From Orbilia blumenaviensis (lineage: Eukaryota; Ascomycota; Orbiliomycetes; Orbiliales; Orbiliaceae), in the NCBI GenBank assembly GCA_036872755.1, contig JAVHNS010000017.1, positions 124,001-188,000 of the forward strand: 64,000 nt of DNA, read 5' to 3'. Both the position numbers and the translations under genes were made by a program. The notes under the pieces are model-generated. The model had not been told where the DNA came from. It searched no databases and worked only from the letters and a program-made list of their open reading frames with translations. Below are positions 34,376-46,400 of this stretch, piece after piece. Every line of letters starts with the position of its first letter. Positions within the stretch are counted from its first letter, which is position 1.

Positions 34376-35584
34376 TTTTATCAGAGTCGATCTGAGAGAT
34401 AGCATGTTTTCTTTATATAAATGACTAATAATCTGAAGAAGGGGGAACCAAAAAGAAGAAAAGGGGCCACAGGCCACTTGACAATACAAAACGAAAGAAA
34501 ATTAAGAAGAAAAAAAAGGAAAACTCTTAAAGAGATAGTAAATTCGTCTCGTACCCAGACGGAGATGATAATACAACCACAAAAATCATGATTACAAAGT
34601 TGCTGCAAGGGTTTATATATATCTAGTATCTCCTGTTCTTTTCTGAAAGGCAATATCACAATAACCATATTGAATCAGATTATCACTGGAATGCATACTG
34701 ACAGCGGAGCATATGACGGGAGATCTCCTTTTTTCCAAGGATAAATTTTCTCCTTCCCGAAATTCTTGGATTACACTGAGTCGTCAATTTGTGCTATAGT
34801 TGAATATGTAAATTCATCGGGCTGGGCCCTTAAATGGGCCTTTGAATACCTATTTTTCTTTCTTTCTAGATTAGTTCGCAGGCCTAGGCCCATACGTGAA
34901 GCTAATAATTGATGAAACTGTGCTGGAATGTTGGTACCTTGCAGCCCGCGGCCGCGTATCCCCAGCCACTTCGTGACGATGCTGTATCTTACGCATTCTA
35001 GATTACACACGACCATAGTGATGACGCCGCATTTTTGGGGTATGCGGCAATGAACAGGTGGATAAACTGGCTGGGGCACATTTTTATCCGAGATCAAGTG
35101 TGCGCTGCCTGGGGGGTATGTTGCTAGTAAACTGGTTAGTATAGTTTTCATAATATGTGGTTGCCTCATTAGAGCATTCTGTTCACGTTGATAATGTGGT
35201 TCTGTGTTGTTTCTGTTGTAATTTTAGCCATAATAGTTCAGTATCAGAAATCTAGGAAGATTCTTTGGGAAAAAAGATAGCTGGAGCTATTTTCTAATTT
35301 TAGTAAATAATTCAGAATCCTATGATCAGTTGATTGCGTATCAGGTGGTGGTCTTTGAGACCATTTTGTAGCTGCTCGAGTACTCGTGATTGTATTCGGC
35401 ATTACATTGCTGCGCAGCTACCGAAAGAGCTTGAGCTTCATGACGCATGTAATGAACCAGGGCTTATAAGCCTAAGCGATAAACTCTGGAATGAGCTACA
35501 AAACCCATACTCATCCACCCCACCATACCCCTCCATACCCACCCCAGGCGCTCAACCTTGAGCGCTCTCAACTCCACTGCCGCC
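34376..35584. other. Divergent intergenic region between chitinase and KTI12
   Basis: No secure gene. A 127-133 codon minus-strand frame is listed separately as a weak candidate. The rest is AT-rich. Confidence 0.5.
34771..35151 (-). CDS. Doubtful small hypothetical protein
   Basis: An uninterrupted 127-codon frame from the ATG at 35151 (MKTILTSLLATYPPGSAHL) could encode a small secreted protein with four closely spaced cysteines, but the signal peptide is weak, no family is recognised and no introns are needed. The frame could equally be chance in the chitinase/KTI12 intergenic region. Confidence 0.2.
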   Translation of the reverse strand: MKTILTSLLATYPPGSAHLISDKNVPQPVYPPVHCRIPQKCGVITMVVCNLECVRYSIVTKWLGIRGRGLQGTNIPAQFHQLLASRMGLGLRTNLERKKNRYSKAHLRAQPDEFTYSTIAQIDDSV

Positions 35585-36940
35585 ATGCCTGTAAGTCGCA
35601 TTCCAAAAATGAGCCGTGATAGTCATCATACATGCACCCACATGCCATACCCCATGAAAACTATAATTGGGCTAGACTAACATTGTGCGGCGCGCGCATT
35701 TTGGCAAAAACAAAAATTAGTTAATAATGATGTCCGGCTTCCCAGCCTCCGGCAAAACCACACGTGCTAACCAGATACGTGATTATTTCAATTCTAAAAT
35801 CGCCGAGCTATCGCCTACCGATTCGCGAATCGCCCGTCTCAAGGTACACGTTGTTAGCGATGAGGGTTTGGGGATTTCTAAGGAGGTTTACAGAGGTACC
35901 CCCCCTTGGGTTCCCTTTCGTCACCCAGTGGAATTTTTTCTTTCTTTCCTTTTGAGATGTGGAGATTTTATATATAGAGAGCGAAGGTCACTTACTCACT
36001 TCGTAGTATAATCGACAGAAGCAAGACCGGAAAAGGACGCTCGGGCAACATTCTACGGTGCTGTAAAACGCCTACTATCCGCCAATGACATAGTGATCGC
36101 CGACGGGATGAACTACATCAAAGGCTACAGGTACCAGCTTCACTGCGAATCCAAAGCTCTCCTTACTCCTTCTTGTGTGGTATACGTCGGTACTCCGGCC
36201 GAAAAATGCAAGGAGTGGAATGTAGCGAGGGATTCCGAGGGGAAGGAAGGAGAAGGGGACGGGGAAGGGAAAGCAGGAGTAGTGAAAGAAAAATCTCGGG
36301 AGGCGTATGCGCCCGATGTTCTGGATAACTTGGTATTCCGATATGAAGAACCGAATGGGATGACAAGATGGGACAGCCCCCTATTTATTGTGCCGTGGAT
36401 GGATGAGGATATACCCGGAGAGGAGATATGGAATGCTATGGTGAATAATGAGGCGGTTAAACCGCACCTAGCGACGGTGTTGGTATGTTACTCCCTTTCC
36501 TTTTTTTGCTTAGATTTTATTTCGTCTCCACCGCAAGACCATTAAAATGGCTGATCCTTTCGGCGACCAGAAACCTGCTGCGGAAGCAAACTATTTACAG
36601 GTCTTGGATAAAACGACGCAGGATGTCGTGTCTGCGGTGCTAGAGTACCAGAAGACGAACGGTGCGGGTGGCTCCGTTCAGATACCAGAGGCATCTACTG
36701 TATGTTTCCGAGCTCAAAATATGTTACCAAAATTTCAAATATGCGTATAAAAGCAGGCTCGGCCCCAGTGCAAAAGCTGATATACAATTCTAGGCAATCG
36801 AATTACCCGCCAATCATGTCGGGCTTGCGCAGCTTCAAAGAATTCGAAGACAGTTTATATCATTCAACCGACAACATACGGCCGAGAGAACAAGGCTAAA
36901 AAGCATGTTTGTTGAGTATCTGAATAAAGAGCTTGAATAG
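35585..36940 (+). CDS. KTI12: Elongator-associated P-loop protein KTI12
   Basis: P-loop ATPase that binds tRNA and Elongator and is needed for wobble-uridine modification. Exons: 35585-35590 (only ATGCCT), 35721-35895, 36019-36482, 36538-36699, 36794-36940, giving 317 aa, the family size. The Walker A motif GFPASGKTT is at residues 8-16, directly after MPLIMMS, as in other KTI12 proteins (MPLI-x-TGYPxSGKTT). Next come KVHVVSDE, EKDARATFYGAVKR, DIVIADGMNYIKGYRYQLHC (Walker B-like) and RYEEPNGMTRWDSPLF. The C-terminal tRNA-binding part ends with LPANHVGLAQLQRIRRQFI. The six-nucleotide first coding exon is supported by MPLI reconstruction. The 36538 acceptor is the least certain. Confidence 0.93.
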
Positions 36941-38684
36941 GCTTTATTAAAGATATAGCTGTGCATATTCGCGCCGCTTTGGGCGTTCGCAATACCGCTG
37001 CACAAAACTACACTCGCTCCTTTAGGAGCAGCAGGCTGGGCCAAGTTGATTCAGGTGGTGTACTGCAGGCGCGGGCGTTCTGATTTGGCAAGGGTCGGCC
37101 CCTGGACATAAATTTGCGTTTTGGGCTGAGAAAACGCCGGGGTAATTATTGGTGGTAAGGTAATGACGCGGAGTGCTCGTATTAGGCCACGATTCTGGTA
37201 TGCAGGATTGGTAGCAGTCCTGAGGCGTTGCAATCTTTTCCACAACGGCACGGCGGCCTCTATGCTACCTCAAAGCAATGTGCGATTTAGGTTGGTCCTC
37301 TTCAGCAATAGTACTCGTCATCGGAATAATTCGTGCCACAACTACCAGGCGGCACTATGCATTGAAGAAAACCGAGAAATCTAGCCTCTTGTTCGAGTAT
37401 TCTCTGTATAGATTCGTCATTATAGTCTTATTTTATTGGATAATCGTCCCATTTGTCTGCGAGTTGCCAGGTTCTCGTACTGCTGCAGAGTTTTGAGTCT
37501 ATCTCAGCCCGAGATATAGCGAGCTCAGCAGATGTGAGAGTACCCCAGAGATATTTATGCCAGTACATAAGTGCGGGTAATGGTAGAGGTAAAGTTTTTG
37601 GGTCCGAAGTCGTTATTCTGACCATATCACCATCCTTAATGTAAGGACCTAGCTGTCGAATCCCACGTTCTAGTTGTTAATCCTGGTGGAGGATATATTA
37701 TTCTTCAACACCAAGCCTTTCAGGTCTTAATGCGCCGAGTCGCCTCGCCCGTAGAGGATAGACCTACTTCTACATCGAGATAATGATAGCTGCCCGCTTG
37801 TGTAACATAAAACTGGTATCAATGACAGCTTTCCCATGTCGAAGAAAGTGCGGATACCCGGGTAAACGCTCATTCCATTTTTTGCAGTATGGATCCCTTT
37901 CTCTCCAGACTAAGACTCATCTGCCAGAACCATGTGAATGAATCTCCACGTTAAAATGGTCGCAGGATTTATATCGTCGAGAGATGAGCGGGGGAATAGA
38001 GGTGCGGTATGCTGATTGCCGTCAAGTTTCAACCTCGTTAGGGGGCAAATGTCACGCCGTCTGAGTATACAATCTGCTTCAACGTTCGCAGATCCTGGGA
38101 ACGATTTTGAGGGAACCTCAGGGGAAGTCCCTTCGAGTTTCAAGGCATTAAGAATGCCAAGTCCTGTACCATTCAGTCCACGTTCTCTTGGGTGAAGGGC
38201 GACATTTGCGCAGTTATACCCAATATCAAATTGAACCATTGATGGAGTTTAGTTCCAGCCAGTATAATCTAGGGGAACAAAGACACAAAATCGCAGCTTT
38301 GAACTTGAGGATATAGATCGATATATCAATGCATGGTGTTTCTAGGCTACGAGATCCATGATATCCAACCCTGTAAATCGGGTCTGACGCTCAGCTCACT
38401 GCGTTGTACTTGTTGCAATAGCCCTGCTCCAGATCCTCAAAACCCGGGGCTGCATCTTGGCATTGGCACGGATTTAACCTTACTGGATGACCAGGACCTG
38501 CATGAAAACGACTGGCAAGGAAAAGGCGCTTGTTGTCGGAGGCTTCGTAGGGAATAAGTCGACAGCGCTCGAGTGCTCCCTTCTTTTCCTCTTCTTCATA
38601 CTCCTTCATTCATTCATTCCCTTTTTCGCCGCAAAAAAAACAAAGAACGTTCGCTACCACAATACTACTAGATATATTTCCAAA
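36941..38684. other. Intergenic region between KTI12 and the Smr gene, with decayed coding sequence
   Basis: No intact gene. Minus-strand segments between about 37260 and 38240 read like protein but contain stops and frame shifts; see the pseudogene entry. Plus-strand frames here are shadows. Confidence 0.5.
37280..38239 (-). pseudogene. Probable decayed protein-coding gene of unknown family
   Basis: The minus strand has an open frame 38239-37910 containing SANVEADCILRRRDICPLT and DDINPATILTWRFIHMV, ending at a TAG after LADES; reading on gives further protein-like text. A second frame (37625-37428) holds TSAELAISRAEIDSKLCSS and TWQLADKWDDYP, stops at TAA and continues as DYNDESIQRILEQEARFLGFLQ and then more stops. 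Composition and the repeated interruption by TAG, TAA and TGA suggest a dead gene; joining by introns does not restore frame in an obvious way. Family not recognised; this could also be chance. Confidence 0.35.
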
Positions 38685-39613
38685 ATGTCGTACCAGATGA
38701 GAACGCTGAGCGCAAATCGTAAGATAAGATTTCTACCCCTCGTTACAAGCATCTAAAATAGATCTGCTGTAAGATCCCGATCGATCTAACGGGATGTTGT
38801 TTTTCCAGCCCTCGCGAAGGAGCGCAGGGGTGGCCAGCACGCTGCCGACGAGGCCGAATACGATCGCTTGCGCGGCCTAGCTCGCAGCGAACAGAACCGA
38901 CGACACGAGTTAATCGGACAGTCTCGCGAAGCGTACCAGAGCGGCGATGGAGCGCGCGCAAAAGAACTATCGAACGAAGCGAAGAGACATGAAGCGAATG
39001 CCGATAATTACAATAAACAAGCTGCCGAGTATATATTTCGAGTAAACAACGCGGGTCAAGAGCAGGATACCATCGACCTTCACGGTTTGTTTGTTGAAGA
39101 AGCAGAGTATGTCCGGCCCGCTTGACACACACGAAGAACCAACCAATTGGAAGCCCTTTTGATGGATCGATGAACGTTTGCTAATTATGTGATATCAGGG
39201 AGATTCTCGCAACAAGGATACAAGCAGCCAGACGACAACATGCTAGGGGCCTGACTGTCATTGTAGGCAAGGGCATTCACTCGGAAAACCACGTCCAGAA
39301 GATCAAACCCGCCGTCGAGAAGTTTTGCCGGGATAACAACCTGGTATACAGCATCGGACAGAATGCTGGTAGGATCTACATTGACCTTCAAGCCGAAGGT
39401 GCCGGCGAGGTGGACCCGAGCCAGCATGGTTGGGCCTATGGCGGACAGCAGCAGTCTGGCGGTTACCAGCAGCACGGGCAGCCGCATTACCAGCAGCAAC
39501 AACACCACCAGGACCAGAATCACCAAGGTGGTGGTGGAGGGCAGCAAGAAGATGCGCCTACTGGTTTGCTCCAGCTTCTGTTTGGAGTTATTAAGAAGAT
39601 ATTTTGCAAATAG
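38685..39613 (+). CDS. DUF1771/Smr-domain protein
   Basis: Smr domains bind or nick nucleic acids; fungal DUF1771-Smr proteins are little characterised, and an RNA-quality-control or DNA-repair role is only family inference. Exons 38685-38718, 38809-39106 and 39199-39613 give 248 aa. DUF1771 covers about residues 15-80 (DEAEYDRLRGLARSEQNRRHEL, charged helices), followed by Smr: DTIDLHGLFVEEAEEIL, with the LHGL motif, then LTVIVGKGIHSENHVQKIKPAV. The usual GRGxHS reads GKGIHS. The C-terminal third is a Gln/His/Gly-rich low-complexity tail ending LLQLLFGVIKKIFCK, a short hydrophobic/basic helix. The gene converges with the DUF202 gene. Confidence 0.88.
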
Positions 39614-40000
39614 ACGTCCTTTGTGGTCTGTGCACATGGGGTAATTGGCGGGGCGGGTGGTGTCGGTACATGGGTAATCAGGTCATGAATTACGGGAAAC
39701 GCTGGCGTTTAATGGTGGCGGTATACAACTAAATGTACATGTAAAGTAATGGCTATGATAATACAATATATAGAATTACGTCCAATCTGAAAAAGAATAC
39801 GAATCTCAAAAAATTTTATCAAGACGCCAAAACCGCAAGTTACAAATAAAGAGCATTCATTACCTTTCGCCTCGAGATCACGAGGAATATACTTCACTTC
39901 ACAATCTCTAGGAAAGGGTAGGACGATAAAACCAGACACTTACTCTAACCTTTAACAACTGACGGGTTGACAGCAAGAATGATTGATAAGGAGCATATGA
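39614..40000. other. Convergent intergenic region (Smr / DUF202)
   Basis: Short AT-rich 3' flanks; no gene seen. Confidence 0.6.
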
Positions 40001-41012
40001 TCAACTAATTATCCATCGATTAGCAATGGTTTCGCACCCGGCAGTCGTTTCATAAAATGCAATCCTTACAGCAGCAGCGATAACAGTCAAGAATACGATA
40101 GAACCTCTGCTCGCCGGGAACTTTCCCTTGAGCAACCAATTCTGACTTTCGTAATACCGATTAATACCGATGAGTAACACGACAATAGCGATCCCGAGGA
40201 ACGTTGCTCCGAGAGGTTTTCCCATCCGTCTCAAAGTCATTGCGCCTGGTTTTGGAGTTTTGCCATGTGGGCATCTTGGTGTAAGCTTTCACAGAAGATA
40301 AAAAATTTCCCCCTCTTTAACTTTAGTGGTTCGAAAAAAGAACTGATCGTATGTCCCGATCGTATGTCGTGTACCAGTTGCACGGGTTGGTGTTCATACC
40401 TTGCTCTACAACGGGGTCTGAGGACTCCATGGCCGAGTTCAACCTAAACAGCTGCGTAACTGCAATGCCGATCGATGCGAAGGAAAGTGATGTCCGGAGC
40501 CATGCTAGGAACGTGCGCTCTGTGGGTGCCGGGTCAGCATTTTCTTAGCCCGTGATAGATTTTTTGTTTTTCTTTCTGTCTCTCCTTCCTATGAGTGCTA
40601 CCAGGGAACCGAAACACCCGATCCCAAAGTAGATGTCGATTTCGCAGAGATATCGTGTAGAAGGTGAGGGGAAAACACACATACCCAGGGCAAGATGATC
40701 CCTGGCGACCGAACCCTTATTTTCGAGACTCAAAGATCCGAATCTCGCTGTAATGTTTCGGGAGAACCAGCCATCCTGGTGGTCTTCTGCCTTCCGCTTC
40801 CCCTTAGCATCCCGTCTTGAAGAACCCGAAGTTTCATCTTCTAGAGCGGGAGGAGAGTTAGGTGCCGGTGCTGGCTTCTTAGTATCGGGATTTATTTGTG
40901 ATACGTTGACGGATGTTGAACTGAGTTGCTGTCCATTCTCAGTTCGTGGTTGTGTCTGAAGTTGGTCTGCGGGGAGAGCCCTCTGTGATGAGGAAGGCCT
41001 CTGACGCGACAT
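40001..41012 (-). CDS. DUF202 membrane protein
   Basis: Three-helix membrane protein of the DUF202 family, whose best-known relatives are the VTC1-like parts of the vacuolar transporter chaperone; the actual function is unknown. Exons 41012-40685, 40543-40400, 40245-40001 give 238 aa. Residues 1-105 are hydrophilic and Ser/Gln/Pro-rich. The family signature APTERTFLAWLRTSLSFASIGIAV begins at about 115 and forms TM1. After a short loop come RMGKPLGATFLGIAIVVLLIGINRYY (TM2, about 163-186) and GSIVFLTVIAAAVRIAFY (TM3, about 203-220). Phase at both introns rebuilds the signature without gaps. Divergent from the RasGEF gene. Confidence 0.85.
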
Positions 41013-43454
41013 TTGGCCGGGAGTATAGGTAAGTTTATCTATAGAGTGTAGCTATGGTAGATGGTTCCGTAGAGGAGAAATGCGATGAAGAAGAAGTTGG
41101 TGGAAGAACGGCATTCTGACTGCGGGGATGGCAGGTGACAGTCCTGCCTGGGAGTGGGAGGTGAGGAGGTTCGACCTGAGCTCGCGTGACGGCAGCAGGC
41201 AGGAAGGAATGCCCGCAACCCATCTCGGCCAGGCCAAATTTCAGAGACTTCACCAGGAACTGCACTGTCCTGGGCGAGCATTCGACGGAGATACTTTGAC
41301 GATAGAACGATGCAAAGTGGGGCCCGGTCGGTATTCGCGATTTTACTGCTAATTGGCGTGCTTTTTCTTGCTTTCCCGGGCAAACAGATAAGATGATTAT
41401 GCAAGGCGACGGCTAGCTCTTCGATTCGTCTATAAACTTCCCCCCGTCGAAGCCAAGACGTCACAGAAAGTATTATTATTATTAACAGCCACTTTATAAA
41501 TTTGAAGCAGACAGGCCTCGACCTCTGGCGGAAGATACCATGGCCTAGGTAGCGGCTAATGGCTAACATTTCAACTTCTAACAGCCAACAACTAGGTAGG
41601 TACCTAACAGCTAACATCGCTATTCACATTTTACATACAACCAACGACTATTTCTATTCCATGGTCCAGGCATTCGAATTCGGCTATGGAGCGCTTCGCT
41701 ATTCCAGCCAGCTGCAGATATGCATATGGCCGATAATACCATGGCCTGCCCCAACATTCCGACAGGGTTGTTCCACAAGCTTAAGCTCCCCAGCCTGCAG
41801 AGGCGGGTGTCTTTGACATGGGACTTCGACCCGGCATACCGAACATAACGACGATGCTTCTAGATATGTTCCGACATTCTATTGCATCGATATTAATTAA
41901 ATTCGCGGATGTGTAAATTAATTCCCGCTATCAGCCATGGACTGACCATATATTCTAGTGGTCTATATATCTCATGATGTGCGTATGATTCGGTTCGGCT
42001 AGATTTGTATTTCTTCTAGAAAAGAGCGTCCATGGACCTCCAAGCAAGATAGCTCTAGTGAATTTGCCGCCTATATTGCTACCTTCGACCGAACCGTTCA
42101 ATTTCATTTGGAAAGCAGTAATAAATAAAGTGCCTTTTGTCCGTCCGCCGAATCGTCGACATCGCCTAGTTTCCAAGGCCTAGGACGGGGATATTTCGAA
42201 CGATCATCCAGTCCTATGACAGGCCGGGGGGTCGTTGTTTACCCAAAGAAGGCAGTCCAAAGCTGTTAGTTTACCAGACCGTCGACAAGAACACCGATTA
42301 CCAGCTATCGAACACTCGTATCGATATCTGAGCAGGCTGTAGGCGAAAATCTAAGCCTTCGAGCTACTAGACTTGCACACCAGTCTTTCTTTCTCTTGTC
42401 CTCTGCTTATTGATAAATTGCCCGACGGTCCCACCCCCTCATGGGCCCAACAGTATCCAATTTAAGGACCAACGAACGAACGAAGCGCTTCCTGGCCCCC
42501 AATACAACTAAACTGCAGAACACCCGCACGGACAAACAATAAAAAGACGGTTCGTATTCAACTGTTGCACGGTAGACGCCCGACCCAAATGCGAGGTTGT
42601 TGCACAAGGCTAGCTCTTAAGCTCGTTGATACACTCAAGTAATCAACACCCTCTGATCGCCCGGCCTGCACAACTGGTTATTCTACCAATAGCAAGAGGA
42701 CACTGGAGATGCAATGATGGAGGCGGTGATACGGCCCCAGCAGACTCTGCTGATAAATTTTCCTGGCAACCACCACCATCACAAATCTGACCGAAAAAAG
42801 AGTGGTGAGAAGAAGTCCAGACTGCGTCCGTCATGGCTTTGTCCGGACAAGAGCAACAGTAAGTCGAGATCGATTCTGGTTGGATGTTTTGAGCCTGTTT
42901 GTGTGGCCGCCGCATCCCAAACAGGAAGCGGATGGACCAGCAAGTCCGCCCAAACAGGCAGCCGGGGCGAAAAACCAACACCTCGACAACACAAAAGCTG
43001 ACTCGACTGAAAAATTTCTGAACCAGCAGACTCCAAATCGTGTAGCACAGAGCACAAATCTGAGACCTCTTGCACGGCAGACCCCAAGGTTGGCGCTTCT
43101 CTCCCTCTAGCTCGGCTTCCCTGAGCATATTTTTGTCCCATCCTTGACCCCTCCTTCGGTTCCGTTTTTTTTCATTCGCTACGACATGTTTCTATTTTAT
43201 TTTTTGCCTGCTAGCCTACCTAGTAGCTTCTATATAAGTGACCGTATGTCAGGGAGAGCTTGCAAGCTAATTTAATTTAAAAAAAAAAATGGTATTACTA
43301 GACAAGCTACCCCAATCCTTTAGCAGTTCAACTTGCTCAAGAAGATTTCACGGCATCCATCACCGAGTCTTTGGAGTTTGCTCAAGGAAGTATTTTAGCC
43401 AGTCACACAAGCAGAACATATGAAAAACGTCACTCTTACAACCAATTTGAAAAG
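41013..43454. promoter_or_regulatory. Divergent intergenic region between DUF202 and RasGEF genes
   Basis: About 2.4 kb without a recognised gene. Several 60-190 codon frames on both strands (for example 41039-41617 and 42643-43128) overlap one another and lack family features. A GGTAGGTACCTA motif lies near 41593. The 3' part is probably promoter and leader of the RasGEF gene. Confidence 0.45.
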
Positions 43455-46400
43455 ATGTCGCCGTCTTCAGCAGTTTTATCGAAAATTCTGGGGACAAGCT
43501 CGTCCCGGGATAAAGCTTTAAAAAATGCCCAACAACAACAACCACAACAACAATATACTGAGAGAGAATATGAACCGGAGCCAAAGCTGTCTTTCACAGA
43601 CCGGCGGAAGCTCAATGCCAAAGAGCTTAGACTCGAGCTAGGTCGTGGCCATGAGGATACTGAATATAATGTTAAAAGGTCTGGAAGCTTTCAAAGAAAC
43701 CTGACGTTGTCTCGGGATAATTCTATCAAGCACTCTCGTAATAGTTCCGACAGAGTTGCGGAACAAACGGGAGAAAACAGGCAAAAGAAGGCAAAAGCTC
43801 CGTCGACACCAATTCACACATCCGTAGCTCAAAGCATCTCCTCATACTTAGGGAGTTTTGGGATCATCACCCCTCCATCAAACTCAAAAAAGCAGTGTGA
43901 AGAAGAGGAGGCAAGGAGAATAGAGGAGTTAAAACGGAGCATCCGACACCTGACGCCTCCTCGAACACCACAAAGGTTTCAAACCTCATCCCAACTGCTC
44001 TTGGAGCCTATAAATAACCGACACACAGACCAAGAATGGTCGCCGACGCAGAGCTTTGCCAAGCAGCATACTAGAAACTCCTCGACAGATTCTACAGCAT
44101 CATCATCTGTATCCGTGAGCGATGTCTCCTCATCTGACAGCGCCATCAGCCCGACTAATATAAGTCGTCCAATCATATCTACACCGCAATCAAACCCGGA
44201 GCTTGGCTCCCCAGTTGTTGGATTATTCGAGAATCCAAGACAATTGTTTCCAAAGCCTCCACGAGCACGACGCTCAACCGACTGGGCGGGAACAAAAAAC
44301 AAAGGGCTACCTTTAGTTCAGTTAGCTAGTTTTGCAGAGCCCAACTTCTCTCACCCTTCGCAAGTGGCATATGATGTCCGGGATATGGTTATGCCTGTCG
44401 TTATGATTGCAAATGCGTTTGGATTTCCGCAGAAAGCATCCATCAACCAGCAGCCTGGAAACAAACAGGGCTCGTCCACAAGCACTCTTTCCTCGGTTCA
44501 TGACAACGATCAGAAACACAGAGGTGACAAAGCAAGTAAGAAAGCGAGTCTGAAAGCCAAGACCACATTGAACGTCTTCCCCCGCAGGTCTTTCATGAGA
44601 GCTTCTTCAGATAGCAAAATTATAAGGAACAACCCTTATCTCCATACTAGCATCACACAGCAAGCTACATGCTCTCTTAGCACGCAGCCATTCGTCGAGG
44701 AAACACGGTATTCCATGGCCTCTGTGACCTCTTCACTGGAAAATCTCCATACGATAAACTCCGCCACCACCTGCAGTGCTCCAATGAGCGCCTTCGACGA
44801 CGATTCTTCTGACGATGATTACTTTGGGGACTTCAAGAACCTATCCGGACTCGGGACCCGCAATCTTAGGAGAAGGAGAGCTAGTTTGAAGAGATTCTCC
44901 CGAGACTCCCTTAGCATCGCTACGGATCGACCGTTCTCCCGTCTTTCATTTCCATCGAAGCAAGAAGCATTAGGGTTCCCGAAGGAAATTATTGAAAATC
45001 GACAAACGTCAACAGAGAACTTTATACCCATTCGTCAGATTCCAATCCCTGAGGAAGCACAGCTTTCCACCTCAGCTGGAACCTTCAACAAAGCCAGATT
45101 TGGGAGCTCTAGAGTAATCCGGGAAAATGAAGTCCATCATCTCAAAGATAGTGACGGATATGATCATCTCGTCCTGGAACATGAAGATGGAAAGAACCTT
45201 GTTGTCTCGGGTACATTTGACTGCTTGTTGATGGAGCTCTGTACCTCATTTGAGACCGGGGATGATGAGACATTCGCGGACGTTTTCCTCCGCACATCTG
45301 TTTTGTTCACTTCGCCTCTCATCCTGCTCAAGGGTCTTACGACCCAGTTCAGGAACGGGAACTCAAGAGTCCAAGAGAGGATACTCATAGTAATTGAGAG
45401 GTGGCTTCGAACACAACCAGAAGACATATTTGAAGCTGAAGCAACAAGGGAACTACTTCTCATGTTCCTCGCGGAGGTTTCTTGTTGGGGACACACACAG
45501 TATGCGATCCGTCTTACCCAGGCTTACTCTTTGATGAAAGATAAGCTTCAGAATTTCCAGAATGCAGTGGAGGAAGCTAGAAAATTGAACGACTCTATCG
45601 ACAGCGTCCCATCCTCCTCGTTTCCAGAGAATTTGAAGCTTTTCTTTGGAGACGAGAACATCATGTTAGAAGTCGCTCAGTACCTAACTGCAGTTGATCT
45701 CATTTTATTCAGGGATGCATCACACACCCGAACAGTTGTTCTATGGTGGACGTCGCAAACAATCGAGGAGCAGAACTCATGGAGCTGGGAGTGTGAAACC
45801 CCGTATACTGAAAAGATGTCCGCCGACACAGTCGTTGAGAGGGTCAACAGGCTTCTGCGAAGATCTGCTAACTTCAAGTTCTGGATTCAGCATGAAATTC
45901 TGGCGATGGCGAAGTTCGAGGATCGTGCCGACCTCATTTCAAGCTTGATCCACCTGGCCTTATTACTTCGAGACCAGGGAAACCTGCAGTCATGCCTCGT
46001 GATCATCGAGGCTCTTGCCGTTGACACGATTATCAGCCTCGAGAAGACTTGGGACTGTGTCCCAATCCAGAGGATCAGGGAGTTTTCCGAGCTCAGAGCT
46101 CTACTCGACCAGTCAAACTACGTCACTTTCTTTTCGCAGTGCAAAGATTTTGCGATCCCCTATTTCCCCTTCTTTGTCAAGGCAGCCGCCACAATTCTCA
46201 AGCAATCGAAAAACGCCAGTTCCCGATATAGCGATGCCTCGAAGATCCACGTTGACTCTCAAGTTGAGACAACCTTATACCGACCTCCCACATCACCAAT
46301 GAGCGACAAGTCAAACAGGCCCCCACCGGTCCTTCTAGACTTCAAAAAGTACCGCTCTTTCGTTAAAGAGGTTTCAGTCTACCGGGCGGTGACGAAATAC

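Noticed and set aside
41039..41617. 192-codon minus-strand frame upstream of the DUF202 gene
   Set aside because: Lies in the divergent promoter region, overlaps other frames, and shows no family motif.
42643..43141. 120-161 codon frames on the minus strand upstream of the RasGEF gene
   Set aside because: Two competing frames overlap plus-strand frames of equal length; the composition is unlike the genes here and no family is recognised. Probably promoter sequence.
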